Assembly: GCF_014705605.1 (NCBI RefSeq)
Contig: NZ_JACXIZ010000016.1
Location: forward strand, 1-64,000
Direction of reading: 5' to 3'
Source: Paenibacillus sabuli
Lineage (GTDB): Bacteria; Bacillota; Bacilli; Paenibacillales; Paenibacillaceae
DNA: 64,000 bases
Below, one piece after another: positions 11,213-20,436 of this stretch. The notes under the pieces were generated by a model. That model made no database searches. It worked only from the letters and a program-made list of their open reading frames with translations, and was not told the DNA's origin. Each line of letters begins with the position of its first letter. The first letter of the stretch is position 1. Both the position numbers and the translations under genes were made by a program.

Positions 11213-11306
11213 AACGATTGTGCAGAAACCGCTCTGTGGGTTGGAGCGGGCAACGCAATGCAATGCACCAGGTCTCAATCAACTTTTTTATAATCTTCAC
11301 TTCCAT

Positions 11307-11381
11307 GGCTCCGTAGCTCAACGGATAGAGCAACCCTCTCCTAAAGGGTAGATGTCAGTTCGATTCTGGCTGGGGCCGCCA
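11307..11381 (+). tRNA. tRNA-Arg (anticodon CCT)
   Basis: A complete 75-nt tRNA with encoded CCA. Acceptor: GGCTCCG (11307-11313) pairs with TGGGGCC (11371-11377) using two G-T pairs. Anticodon arm ACCCT-CTCCTAA-AGGGT reads CCT. T arm GTCAG-TTCGATT-CTGGC. A TATAAT (11289-11294) without a clear -35 lies upstream; a terminator follows at 11397. This rare-codon arginine tRNA is a common attachment site for mobile elements, and an insertion-sequence relic lies 70 bases downstream. Confidence 0.94.
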
Positions 11382-11396
11382 CTTTCCAAACACTTT

Positions 11397-11425
11397 AGAA
11401 CCGCATATCTACGCGGTTCTTTTTA
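11397..11425 (+). terminator. Terminator of tRNA-Arg
   Basis: AGAACCGC (11397-11404) pairs with GCGGTTCT (11413-11420), followed by TTTTT. Confidence 0.88.
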
Positions 11426-11459
11426 ATTTGACTTCACTGGACAGTAGTGTTGAAATTGA

Positions 11460-11680
11460 AAATCCAATTACATAGACGCCACCCCGTTTGACAACTCCGG
11501 CACCCAAAAAGAAGGCGTCGCGTTGACCTACCAAGGCACATTCGGGTACGCCCCGATTTTTGCGTATCTGGGACAAGAAGGGTACGGGGTGAACCTGGAG
11601 CTGCGTGTCCGGATGGATTCGGCGCATGACAGCTGGAGAACCTGCAGGTGTGCCACGCCGCGCCTGGCAGATTCGACTGC
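11460..11680 (+). pseudogene. IS1380-type transposase relic
   Basis: A short stretch encodes YIDATPFDNSGTQKEGVALT followed by YQGTFGYAPIFAYLGQEGYG, the DDE-core segment of IS1380-like transposases (family pattern: TPFDNSGTKKEGV...Y.G.DGYAPI.AYLG.EGY). After LELR the expected REGS...block is missing and the frame resumes at VRMDSAHDS. The next family block ENLQVC is present only in another frame (GAGAACCTGCAGGTGTGC at 11635-11652), which a one-base loss explains. No start, no 3' half and no terminal repeats were found. It marks an old insertion beside tRNA-Arg. Confidence 0.78.
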
Positions 11681-11707
11681 TGACAACAATCCGCCTTGCG
11701 GGCTGCT

Positions 11708-13279
11708 TCACGAAGCTCCCTCCCGGTACGCTTTCGGTGTCATGCCCGTAGCGTTCTTGAACAATTTGGTGAAGTACCTCGGACTTTCGTAACCGATCAT
11801 CTGACAGATGTCATGCACCTTTAATGTCGGATTCAGCAGCAGCTCCTTTGCCACATTCATCCGCACCACCGTCAGATATTCTACGAAGTTTAAGCCGGCC
11901 TTTTCCTTGAACAAGCGGCTCAGATAGATCGGATGCAAATAAAATACGTTGGAGAGCGAGTTCAGCGTAATATTCTCCGCATAATGCTCCTGAATATACC
12001 GCTTTATATTCGCGATAACGTCCCCGGATTCCGCGTCGTCCCGAGCCGACATTTCGACCACAAGCTTCGTCAGCCACTCCCCCACCCGCTCTCTGGCAAC
12101 AGCCGGATGCGGAGCAAGCAGCAGATCATGAATAAGTGATTGAAACGTCGCATCTCCGACGAGGCTTGCCCCGCGTATGTTCTGCCAATGCTGATTAAGC
12201 ACCATGGCGACCTGGATGCAGAACGATTGCACCTCTGCCATGCCTGAGCCGTCCCGGGCACTTATCGCATCCATCTCTCCAAGAATATAGTCCGTCAGGT
12301 CGTCCCTCTGCGGAAGGGAAGCGAGCATGCGCAGCAAATCCATGCTGAACGTCTCGTCCAATTGCTGCTCGAAGATAGGACGAGCTTCAATCTCGCCGTA
12401 GATGGCCGGGCGGTCAGAGCCGATCATCACCATATAATGCAGCGCCTGGCCAGCTTCCCGATAAGCCTCATGGATATGCTCCATCCCCCTGTGACGGTTG
12501 CTGACACCGATCATCCCTTCCGTCTGAAAGCGCTCAAGCTGCCGCTCCAGTCCGGCGATGAACGGCGCCGAGGATGCGCACTCATCGAAGAAGACAAGGA
12601 AGGCCAATTCGTATAGCTCATTATTGAACGGATACGCCCGCTCACAGCCTTCGATAGGCGGCAAGGACGACAACATGCCCTCCATCCAATACGACTTGAA
12701 CGCCTCGACCGCACTGCTTCGAGAGATCGCCGTCCGGAACCGCAAACGAATAACGCCAAATTCACGACTCGACAAGCAAGGCTCCAGCAGCGAAGCGTTA
12801 TTGACAACAGGAGCTCCTTTGTTGCCCTTGGCCAAATGATTCAACAGAAAATTGATCTTCATCTGCTTGTATTCCCGCCGTTCGGATACTTCAATCCGCT
12901 CCATCTCCAGTCTGGGGAGGAAGGAAGCCAGCAGTCGTTTTAATTCACCGAAGTTGACCGGCTTCGTCAGGAAATCGGCGGCTCCTAGCCGAAGCGCCTG
13001 CCGCGCGTATTCAAATTCTCCGTAACCGCTTAACACAATCGCGATGATGTCCGGATATTCCTCCCGAATCAACTCCAGCAGCTCCAACCCGCTCCGAGCC
13101 GGCATGCGGATATCGGTAATAACCAGATCGACAGGCCGCCGCTCCAGGCAGGCGATTGCCTGATCGACGGAATTGGCAACCGCCGCCACCTGATAGCCGC
13201 AGCCTTCCCAGTCCAGGAACCGGCGCAGCCCGTTGCAAACAATCTCCTCGTCATCCACCAATAAAACCTGATAATACAT
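11708..13279 (-). CDS. YesN-type response regulator with AraC DNA-binding domain
   Basis: The N-terminal receiver domain has the acidic pocket VDDEE, phospho-acceptor Asp56 (DLVITDIRMP) and Lys106 (LTKP). A long linker follows, and the last ~100 residues are an AraC-type double helix-turn-helix (ITLNSLSNVFYLHPIYLSRL ... VHDICQMIGYESPRYFTKLF). The product is 523 residues, the usual size for YesN proteins. I chose the ATG at 13279 because GAGGGAG lies 9 bases upstream and the receiver starts there (MYYQVLLVDDEE). It follows the histidine kinase by 45 bases in the same direction and is most likely its partner, activating the divergent sugar transporter and enzyme genes. Codon use is less GC-biased than in glpD or guaB. 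Confidence 0.94.
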   Translation of the reverse strand: MYYQVLLVDDEEIVCNGLRRFLDWEGCGYQVAAVANSVDQAIACLERRPVDLVITDIRMPARSGLELLELIREEYPDIIAIVLSGYGEFEYARQALRLGAADFLTKPVNFGELKRLLASFLPRLEMERIEVSERREYKQMKINFLLNHLAKGNKGAPVVNNASLLEPCLSSREFGVIRLRFRTAISRSSAVEAFKSYWMEGMLSSLPPIEGCERAYPFNNELYELAFLVFFDECASSAPFIAGLERQLERFQTEGMIGVSNRHRGMEHIHEAYREAGQALHYMVMIGSDRPAIYGEIEARPIFEQQLDETFSMDLLRMLASLPQRDDLTDYILGEMDAISARDGSGMAEVQSFCIQVAMVLNQHWQNIRGASLVGDATFQSLIHDLLLAPHPAVARERVGEWLTKLVVEMSARDDAESGDVIANIKRYIQEHYAENITLNSLSNVFYLHPIYLSRLFKEKAGLNFVEYLTVVRMNVAKELLLNPTLKVHDICQMIGYESPRYFTKLFKNATGMTPKAYREGAS

Positions 13280-13324
13280 GCCCTTGCGCTCCCTCTCATG
13301 AACGGCGTCCATGCTGACGCCCGC

Positions 13325-15226
13325 TTATTGTACCGCTGGCGGAGATCCCGACGCCGGTATGCTCACCGTTATCGCCGTCCCGCCCGCCGGGCTGCTCGAT
13401 ATCGACAGCCCGTAACGATCTCCGTACGAAAGCTTGAGCCGCCGATTGACATTATCTAGCGCTATCCCTTGAGCGGGCGGCTCATCGCCGTCCAGTATGC
13501 GACGAATATCGGTCAACGTCTCCTCGTCCATCCCCATGCCGTTATCCTCAATTCGAATCCTGATTTCATCGCCGTCCCTTCTGCCTTCAATCCGGATGAC
13601 CGCCTGGGAGACATCCTCGTCGAACGCATGCTGAACGGCATTCTCCATCAAGGGCTGAAGCGTAAACTTCGGCATCCGATAAGCGTCGGGATCAAAATCC
13701 ATATGGATATGAAGCGCAATCTGATCCCGGTGGCGGAAATTGATGACACCGATATACGTCTCGGCATAATTCAATTCGCTTCGAACGGTAACCGTGTCTT
13801 CACCAGTCGTGATCGACATGCGCATCAGCCGGCAGAAATCATCGATCATTCGACTGACCGTGCTTTCGCCATCTGCTTCATACAGAGCTTCCCAGCGTAT
13901 AATATCGAGCGTATTATACAGGAAATGCGGATTGATCTGCATTTGCAGTGCGTTCAGCTCGGCCTGGGACTTGCTTAATTGCAGCGACTTCTCTCGTATT
14001 TCGGCAATATAGATTTGATCGACCAGTTGCTTGGTATTGACAGTCATATCCACGAATTGCTCGCCCAGCACCGTAAGCTCGTCCCGCCCGGAAGGCTTGT
14101 AATTGACGCTGAAGTGATCTTTCGCGAACGTCCGCATCGCCTTCATCAGCTTCTGCAGCGGCCTGGATATGCTGATCGTCGTCCAATACAGCACCAGCAA
14201 CGATACAAGTATGAGGCCCGCAACCAGGGTCAAACATAAATTGCGAATACGATAGGCCTGGCCAAGCAGCTTGTCCCGGTCAACCACATGCACAACCGAC
14301 AGATCCGTATACGGCACTTGCTTGTAGACAAGGAATACGTTCACTTGATTGAGACGGCCGCTATAGCTCCCTTCTGTCGCTTGTCCCAGCACCTGATCAA
14401 TGCTGCGCAGCTCGGACAGATGGGGCGCTGACAGATCCGAATGAATGCCCTTGATGACGCCGTTCTTGCCGAACAGGAACGTGTTGCCGCTTCCATAGAA
14501 GGCGTAAGAGCGAAGCGATTCCGTCAAATATTCGATTTGGAGATTGATGACCAGCACGCCCAGAAATTTGCGCGTATCCGTATTGTAGATAGCCTGAGTC
14601 ATCGTGATGCTTTCGGAAACGCCGAACAGCGCGGTCGGGCTCTTATAGAAGATGTCGTTCTCATTGCTTGTGTCGAACCAGACCGGATAACCGTGTTGAG
14701 CAATCGCCGCCTTGTAATATTCGCTGGCGCGGAACCGTTCCGGGTCCCGGATATAACCGCCCCGACGATTGCCATATTCATCCCGCATAAAAAATTGATG
14801 GTCGGGCGTAATGACCTCCATCATCAGAATATTCTCATTATGAATGGCAATCTCCAGTAGCCGATGACCAATTACGGCTTCATGGGCAACGAAAGCCTCG
14901 GAGTCGGAGGGAAGTGTAGCGCTGCCTTCGATACCGGCAATGACATTGGCATCCGTGTAAAACAGGATGGCCAGTCGCTCGATCAGACTGAATTTGTCCT
15001 GGATCTGCACATTGACGTTTTGCACCAGCAAGGAGAGGAAGCTCTCCATATTCTTCTCGATCTCATTGACATATTTGCTGTACGTAAACAACGTAATGAA
15101 GACCGTAGGCACCAGCACCAGCACCAGGAATGCTGCGATCAATCGCTGAAAGATCGTAATGCTGCGCAACAGCCTAATAATGCCGTTGGAGAAACGAACG
15201 AATAGATGGCCGAGCAGCTTGATCAT
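13325..15226 (-). CDS. YesM-type sensor histidine kinase
   Basis: A 633-residue membrane kinase. Transmembrane segment 1 (LIAAFLVLVLVPTVFITLFT, about 30-50) and segment 2 (about 308-330) flank a large extracellular dCache-like sensor. A HAMP domain follows (ISISRPLQKLMKAM). The His_kinase block LQMQINPHFLYNTLDIIRWE carries the phospho-acceptor His434, and the ATPase domain shows N box (LMENAVQHAF) and G boxes (DNGMGMD, GIALDNVNRRL). This family normally pairs with YesN regulators and senses extracellular sugars, often through a binding protein. It lies between the solute-binding lipoprotein and the response regulator. The ribosome binding site is weak (GGGGTGGGG). Confidence 0.94.
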   Translation of the reverse strand: MIKLLGHLFVRFSNGIIRLLRSITIFQRLIAAFLVLVLVPTVFITLFTYSKYVNEIEKNMESFLSLLVQNVNVQIQDKFSLIERLAILFYTDANVIAGIEGSATLPSDSEAFVAHEAVIGHRLLEIAIHNENILMMEVITPDHQFFMRDEYGNRRGGYIRDPERFRASEYYKAAIAQHGYPVWFDTSNENDIFYKSPTALFGVSESITMTQAIYNTDTRKFLGVLVINLQIEYLTESLRSYAFYGSGNTFLFGKNGVIKGIHSDLSAPHLSELRSIDQVLGQATEGSYSGRLNQVNVFLVYKQVPYTDLSVVHVVDRDKLLGQAYRIRNLCLTLVAGLILVSLLVLYWTTISISRPLQKLMKAMRTFAKDHFSVNYKPSGRDELTVLGEQFVDMTVNTKQLVDQIYIAEIREKSLQLSKSQAELNALQMQINPHFLYNTLDIIRWEALYEADGESTVSRMIDDFCRLMRMSITTGEDTVTVRSELNYAETYIGVINFRHRDQIALHIHMDFDPDAYRMPKFTLQPLMENAVQHAFDEDVSQAVIRIEGRRDGDEIRIRIEDNGMGMDEETLTDIRRILDGDEPPAQGIALDNVNRRLKLSYGDRYGLSISSSPAGGTAITVSIPASGSPPAVQ

Positions 15227-15292
15227 CCTGTAACCCCACCCCGCCGTTTATAACTTGTAGCCTAACTGTAGCATGGTTTGAAGAATGGGGAA

Positions 15293-15317
15293 AGAGAACT
15301 GCGCCCGGCAGTTCTCT
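15293..15317 (-). terminator. Hairpin between binding-protein gene and kinase gene
   Basis: AGAGAACTGC (15293-15302) pairs with GCAGTTCTCT (15308-15317). On the minus strand a short T-containing tail (TTTCCCC) follows, so it may reduce readthrough from the binding-protein gene into the kinase gene. Confidence 0.6.
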
Positions 15318-15331
15318 CTCGTCTCCTTTCC

Positions 15332-16717
15332 TTATTCCGTTGCCTTGGCGTTGAAGTTGTCCAACGCTTCGGACGCCGCCAGCTTCTGCGCCGCCTCGAA
15401 TTCCTTGGTCGGGTCGGCGTTCGGATCGGTCAGAATCTTCTGGACCGCCCGATCTACATATATGCCGAAATCGGCTTTGCCATAGAACTCCAGTCTGCCA
15501 ACCGTATTCACTTGATTCAGAACGTCGGAGTATTCTTCCGGGAACTTGTAGTAATCGGCGTAAGCGATATCGTCGCGCGGCGACACGAGCGGATTCGACG
15601 CGCCCTTGCTTGCTTTGTTCTCGGCGCTGCCGATCAGGCTCGCCCGTGAATGATAGAACTTGAGATATTCCCAGGCCGCGTCCTTCTTCGCCTGCGTCGT
15701 CTTCGCGTTAATGACCCATGCCCCGCCGGCAATAGCCGTAGCCCTGGAGCCCGAAGGTCCGGCGGGCGGCAGCATCAATCCGAGATCGTCCGGATTCATG
15801 CCCTTGGATACCGCCATCGACACCCAATCTCCCGCGAACGGCATCATGCCGATTTTGCCTTGCGCGAATTGGTCGACCAGATCGTCGAACTTCAACGTCA
15901 GATCGGATTGCATCACCTTCTCGGAGCGAAGCTTCTTGTAAAATTCGGCCGCCTTGATCACCGCCGGATCGGTGAAGGTCAGCTCCGCGGTCCCGTCGGC
16001 ATTCATCTTCGTCAGATCGCCGCCGGCTTGCCATACATAATATTGGAAGAACCATTCGGTCCATTCAGCGGCCAATGTGGCGTAGCCGGCAATTTGGCTG
16101 GATGGATTATTGATTTTTTTGGCGACCTCGATCGCATCATTCCAGGTTTGCGGGAGCTCCGTTATACCGGCATCGGCGAAGAGCGCTTTGTTATAGCCGA
16201 ACAGCATCGGCGCAATCGTGCCCGGCAAGCCCAGAATCTGTCCGTCCTTCGTGAACATATCCGCATATTCCTTCGTATAATGACCCCACTCATCCCATTG
16301 CGATACATAAGAGTTCAGCGGCTCCAGAATGCCCGCCTTCATATATTTGTCCATCATGGCGAAGGATACGCCGACCAGATCCGGCGCGTTGCCCGCGGCG
16401 ACTGCCTGATAGAACGCATTGCCGGGATCTCCTTCCTTGACTACCTTGTTCAAAGTAATGTGCGGATGCGCTTTCAGGAACGACTCTTCGAACTGGATGG
16501 TCCAATCGTCGCGCTCCCGACCGTTATCCCATAGTGTGAGCGTAACCGGATCTTTCTTGTCGGTTGGCGCCGATGTCGCTTCCTTCGGTGCCGCTGTTGG
16601 ACTGGCGGATGCGCCGTTGTCGTCAGGCGTATTGCCATTGTTAGCGCCGCATCCGCTTAACACCGCTATCCCAAGCAGCAAAGCCAGCGTTGTACGCCCC
16701 TTTTTTTTGTTGAACAT
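15332..16717 (-). CDS. Sugar ABC transporter solute-binding lipoprotein
   Basis: A family 1 extracellular solute-binding protein (MalE/UgpB type) of 461 residues. The signal peptide ends in lipobox LSGC (Cys23), followed by a flexible linker rich in N, D, S, T, A and P. Typical family blocks include VTLTLWDNG, GNAPDLVGVSFAMMDKYMKAG, LPQTWNDAIEVAKK and GKIGMMPFAGDWV. I chose ATG 16717 because GAGGAGG lies 9 bases upstream; upstream in-frame starts have none. It is first in a minus-strand run (binding protein, kinase, regulator) and divergent from the two permeases at 17007 and 17925 that it should serve. No ATPase gene is nearby, so a shared ATPase is likely. Two cre-like sites lie in the divergent promoter region. 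Confidence 0.93.
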   Translation of the reverse strand: MFNKKKGRTTLALLLGIAVLSGCGANNGNTPDDNGASASPTAAPKEATSAPTDKKDPVTLTLWDNGRERDDWTIQFEESFLKAHPHITLNKVVKEGDPGNAFYQAVAAGNAPDLVGVSFAMMDKYMKAGILEPLNSYVSQWDEWGHYTKEYADMFTKDGQILGLPGTIAPMLFGYNKALFADAGITELPQTWNDAIEVAKKINNPSSQIAGYATLAAEWTEWFFQYYVWQAGGDLTKMNADGTAELTFTDPAVIKAAEFYKKLRSEKVMQSDLTLKFDDLVDQFAQGKIGMMPFAGDWVSMAVSKGMNPDDLGLMLPPAGPSGSRATAIAGGAWVINAKTTQAKKDAAWEYLKFYHSRASLIGSAENKASKGASNPLVSPRDDIAYADYYKFPEEYSDVLNQVNTVGRLEFYGKADFGIYVDRAVQKILTDPNADPTKEFEAAQKLAASEALDNFNAKATE

Positions 16718-16844
16718 TTGGACAGACCTCCTCATTATGATGAGCATGCAAACCGGAGTTCGCGATGAACAATTCTAATTATATCGGAATTCAATCGAAT
16801 GCATGGGTCACAAAATCAAGGGAGAATGGACGCGTTTTTAACTT

Positions 16845-16903
16845 TTGGTAACGCTTACTCCAAACTTCCCCCCTCAACAAATTTACATTGTAAGCGATTC
16901 AAA
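16845..16903. promoter_or_regulatory. Two CcpA (cre)-like sites in the divergent promoter region
   Basis: TTGGTAACGCTTACTC (16845-16860) and TTGTAAGCGATTCAAA (16888-16903) each match 14 of 16 positions of the cre consensus WTGNNARCGNWWWCAW. They lie between the divergent binding-protein and permease genes, where carbon catabolite control would be expected. Confidence 0.6.
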
Positions 16904-17006
16904 AAGTTGAATTTGCATCCCCTACAATGTCAATAATGTGCGTTTCTACCTCTCGCCCGATTTGTTAGTCTCGAATAAACAGTCATCATATTGGAGGTTA
17001 TACGGA

Positions 17007-17909
17007 ATGAATCAACCGCTTCAGGCGCGCATCCATACCAGAGGGTACAGCTTGCAAAGAAAGCTTGCGCCTTGGCTGCTGCTCGCACCGCCGATCCTGC
17101 TGACGGCATGGCTGAAATATTATCTCATTATTAAAGCCTTCTATATGTCCTTGTTCGACTACAATGCAATTGAAGCGCCCGGCCCGTTCGTCGGCTTCGC
17201 TAACTATGCCCGAATGTTTTCTACCCAATATTATTGGGACGCCTGGAGCAACACGTTTGTGTTCTTGTTCCTGACCCTGATTATGACCTTCCTGATCCCG
17301 ATTGTGCAAGCGCTGTTCCTGAACGAGTTGATTCGATTGCGTCACGTTTTCACGACTCTGTATATCGTACCGGCGCTTATTCCGACCGCTGTCAACATGA
17401 TTATCTGGAAGTGGATCTGGCATCCCGACTATGGTGTCGCCAATCGCATTCTACTCTTCTTCGGCGGACAGCCGCAGGCGTGGCTGAGCGACCCCGATTT
17501 CACCAAATTTTGTATTGTCTTCCCGGGCGTTCTGGGCGGCGGATTGTCCGTCCTGCTCTATTTATCAGCCATACAGGGCATATCCAGGGAGATGATAGAA
17601 TCGTCTCAACTAGACGGCTGTACAGGGTGGCGACGAATTGTTCATATTATTTTGCCTAATATTCGCTTCCTTATCTTCATTCAGCTTGTGATGGCCGTCA
17701 TTCTGACCATGCAGCTGCTGGACGCTCCGTATATGTATACGGCAGGCGGGCCAAGCGGCGCATCTACCACGATGGGCGTCTATATCTACAATACGTTCCA
17801 GCAAGACTTTAATTATGGACGAGGCTCATCGGCCTCCATCGTCCTGCTCTGCGTCATCGCCGTCATGTCGGCCGTGCAGATGAAGCTGGATCGGTCGCAA
17901 AAGAACTAG
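17007..17909 (+). CDS. Sugar ABC transporter permease (UgpA/MalF type)
   Basis: A 300-residue inner-membrane permease with six predicted membrane segments (first: LAPWLLLAPPILLTAWLKYY). The cytoplasmic EAA loop that contacts the ATPase reads MIESSQLDGCTGWRRIVHII, matching the family pattern E..x..DGA..w..f..I.lP. ATG 17007 is preceded by TTGGAGG 9 bases upstream. It is followed after 15 bases by the second permease. Together with the lipoprotein at 15332 it forms an importer without its own ATPase. Confidence 0.93.
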   Translation: MNQPLQARIHTRGYSLQRKLAPWLLLAPPILLTAWLKYYLIIKAFYMSLFDYNAIEAPGPFVGFANYARMFSTQYYWDAWSNTFVFLFLTLIMTFLIPIVQALFLNELIRLRHVFTTLYIVPALIPTAVNMIIWKWIWHPDYGVANRILLFFGGQPQAWLSDPDFTKFCIVFPGVLGGGLSVLLYLSAIQGISREMIESSQLDGCTGWRRIVHIILPNIRFLIFIQLVMAVILTMQLLDAPYMYTAGGPSGASTTMGVYIYNTFQQDFNYGRGSSASIVLLCVIAVMSAVQMKLDRSQKN

Positions 17910-17924
17910 AAAGGGGTACACCTC

Positions 17925-19277
17925 ATGTCAAACAAATCCGGCAAAATAAAGTCGCCAACGGCCGACCGGATCCTGAAAATAACCGCCTACTCCTTTACGG
18001 TGCTGTTCTCGTTGCTGCTCCTGTATCCACTGTTATACACGATCAGCAATTCGGTCAAGGACCATGTCAGAATATACGATGTGCCTCCCAAGACGATACC
18101 CGAGGCGGCTCGAAGCCTGTCCATTGTGCTGGACTATTCGGAGCTGGGAGCAATGGACGATCGGGAGCTGCTGGATTTGGCGCAGCGGGACAACATTTTA
18201 GCCATGTTCTCGACACTGGCGGAATATCCGCGCGACTCCCTATTCGAAATCAAGACGTTCGGGGTCAAGGAGGGCAAGACGATCTTCTATTCTCGCGCAC
18301 ACAAGATGAAGCTGGAGCTTCTGCGCGACTTCGGCGTATACAGAGGTTCCGTGGTGAAAGCGGATGTGTTGCTGCACGGCGATCGTTACGTCAGAGCTAG
18401 CGATGCGATCGGCTATGAATTTGATTCGGTCGGCCTGCCCCGCCAACCGGAAGCCTCGCCGGCACGGGACGAATTCGATTCGAGGCTGACCGCCTTGTTT
18501 GCCGACAAATACAAGCTGGAGGGCTTCTTCTCCCATAGCACTCTGAACACCAACAATGTGTTGCTGCTCGAGAACTACTGGTATTACTTTCAGCTGCCGT
18601 CTTACGTCTATTCCAACAACGAGTTGATTGCGCAGTACAGCTTCCTGACATTCGTATTCAATACGCTGCTCGTGATTGGCTGGGCGATCGTTACTCAAGT
18701 CGTCTTATGCTCTCTGTCGGCTTTCGTTATTTCACGTCTCCTGGATCGCAAAGCCGGCAATGCCGTATTGCTGTATTTCCTGGGAGCGATGATGATTCCG
18801 TTCGCCTCCATCATGCTTCCACAGCTCGTCATGTACAAGGAAATCGGGTTCTATGACAATTATGGGGCGCTGCTGCTGCCGTTTCTGTACCCGTTCGGCT
18901 TCTTCGTCTATTTGTTCAAAGGTTTTTTCGACCAGATTCCGAGCGATTATTTCGAGGCGGCCCGGATGGACGGCGCGTCCAATCTGTATCTGTTCGCCAA
19001 AATATGTATGCCGCTGTCGAAGCCGATTATTACGCTGATTGTGCTTCAGACGTTCATCGGGAACTGGAACGACTTCTTCTGGGCCTGGCTGGTGACGGAG
19101 AAGCAGCATCTGTGGACGATCAACGTCGCCTTGTACAGCTTGTCCATTAACGGCAGCACCAAACAAAACTTTATTCTGGGCCTCTCCGTGCTGATGACCT
19201 TGCCGGTCATTCTCATGACCGTGATCAGCTCCCGGCAGCTGAAGCAAAGCGTGATGGGCTCCGGTGTGAAAGGATGA
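17925..19277 (+). CDS. Sugar ABC transporter permease (UgpE/MalG type) with large extracellular insert
   Basis: The second permease of the importer. At 450 residues it is far longer than the usual 270-300. Membrane segment 1 is FTVLFSLLLLYPLLYTISNS (about 24-43); segment 2 starts only near residue 225 (YSFLTFVFNTLLVIGWAIVT). Between them lies a soluble region of about 180 residues, mostly charged (e.g. FSTLAEYPRDSLFEIKTFGV), where normal members have about 50. The EAA loop (FEAARMDGASNLYLFAKICM) and the other membrane segments are intact. The insert should lie outside the membrane and could touch the binding protein or the kinase sensor. The stop overlaps the next start (ATGA at 19274-19277). 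Confidence 0.9.
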   Translation: MSNKSGKIKSPTADRILKITAYSFTVLFSLLLLYPLLYTISNSVKDHVRIYDVPPKTIPEAARSLSIVLDYSELGAMDDRELLDLAQRDNILAMFSTLAEYPRDSLFEIKTFGVKEGKTIFYSRAHKMKLELLRDFGVYRGSVVKADVLLHGDRYVRASDAIGYEFDSVGLPRQPEASPARDEFDSRLTALFADKYKLEGFFSHSTLNTNNVLLLENYWYYFQLPSYVYSNNELIAQYSFLTFVFNTLLVIGWAIVTQVVLCSLSAFVISRLLDRKAGNAVLLYFLGAMMIPFASIMLPQLVMYKEIGFYDNYGALLLPFLYPFGFFVYLFKGFFDQIPSDYFEAARMDGASNLYLFAKICMPLSKPIITLIVLQTFIGNWNDFFWAWLVTEKQHLWTINVALYSLSINGSTKQNFILGLSVLMTLPVILMTVISSRQLKQSVMGSGVKG

Positions 19278-20286
19278 TTAGAATGGCAGCCGCAACCATT
19301 GATTTACCCGTCGACAAGAAGGGACCTGCGGTCCATGTGCGCGACTTCGGCGCACAGCCGGACCGGGCCAACATCTGTCATGCAGAGCCGTTCCGGCAAG
19401 CGCTCCGTCGCTGCCGGGAGCTCGGAGCCTCCAGACAGATCATTCCTCCCGGCGTCTATTATTTCCACGAGGAGCCCGCTTCTGGCGCTTATCTCGATCT
19501 GGACGGGTTCGAGGATTTCACCATTGAAGGGAACGGAGCGGAGCTGCTGTTTGGCCAGGCACGCCCCTACATCCGCATCCGCAACAGCCGTCGCATTCAT
19601 ATTCGACAACTGGTTCTGGACTGGAATTGGGAGGTCCGGAGACTCGGTGCTGTTCAACCAGGCGGTACGACATGCGGCACTTCATCATACGGCACAATCG
19701 CTTTACAAATAATCGGGCTCGCGGCGTACTCATTCATGGCTTCGACGGCCTCGTGGAGCACAATGTGTTCGACAGCATACAAGGAGCGGCGATTCAGATT
19801 GAAACAGGCTCCGAAGCCCGCTGGTCCGAGGGGCATGGCGCCGGCAATCTCGTCATTCGCAATAATCAGTTCCGCAATTGCGATCTGAACGCCTGGCAGA
19901 TGGCCGTCTTGTATATGGGCGTTTATTTGCCCGGCGGCCGCACCGCATATCCGATCTTCGAGCAAATCCTGATCGAACGGAACACCTTCGTCAATTGCCC
20001 GCGCATGGCGATGTTCCTCTCCTCCTGCCGCGATGTCAGGGTGATCGGCAATACGATTATCAATGCCAATCAAATTCCGATGGATGCGCATACGTATGGC
20101 TCCAGCCAGCAAGAGAAGCCGATCTATGACGAGACGTATTGCGGCACGATCTATCTGATGCAGGCAAGCGATGTCGAGCTCGCGGACAACATCTGCTTCT
20201 CCACCACAGATCAACGGAATTCCGGTATCGAATGGGATACGGCTACGACCCGGAATATAACGGCTCGGAATAATGTCGGATTATAG
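19274..20286 (+). pseudogene. Right-handed beta-helix polysaccharide-degrading protein, internally deleted
   Basis: The first frame (from ATG 19274, coupled to the permease stop) encodes the N-terminal part of a pectate-lyase-like beta helix: AVHVRDFGAQPDRAN, FTIEGNGAELLFGQARPYIR, then HIRQLVLDWNWE near 19633. The C-terminal coils (HFIIRHNRFTNNRARGVLIH, NLVIRNNQFRNCD, DVRVIGNTIINANQIPMD) continue in another frame from about 19670 to the TAA at 20286. Intact relatives of this Paenibacillus type are much longer, so a central piece was lost at about 19635-19670 with a frame change. There is no signal peptide, so the intact form was probably cytoplasmic and acted on imported oligosaccharides. The product is almost surely inactive. 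Confidence 0.8.
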
Positions 20287-20436
20287 CATCATACCGAAGG
20301 AAGGCTGATAACGATGGAACTCCCCGTTCCGGGAACACCGAATATTGTGTTTATATGTACAGAAAGGGGGTGAGCAGTGCGACCCGGGAACGGTCTGGCA
20401 AGACAATTCAATAGATAAACGGAGGCTGAGGTCAAC

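Larger units (their letters stand above)
10836..11306. other. Non-coding stretch between glpD and tRNA-Arg with tRNA relic
   Basis: No convincing gene longer than 35 codons is seen. The stretch holds two promoter-like sites (TATAAT at 10844 and the strong one at 10982), a small open frame (10873-10980), the 5' half of a tRNA (11032-11076) and a perfect two-part palindrome (11174-11212). Base composition shifts from GC-rich to AT-richer at about 11040. The minus-strand frames here resemble nothing known. Confidence 0.6.

Noticed and set aside
11067..11333. 88-codon minus-strand frame overlapping the tRNA relic and tRNA-Arg
   Set aside because: It overlaps a certain tRNA gene and its translation is cysteine/histidine-rich without any family pattern.
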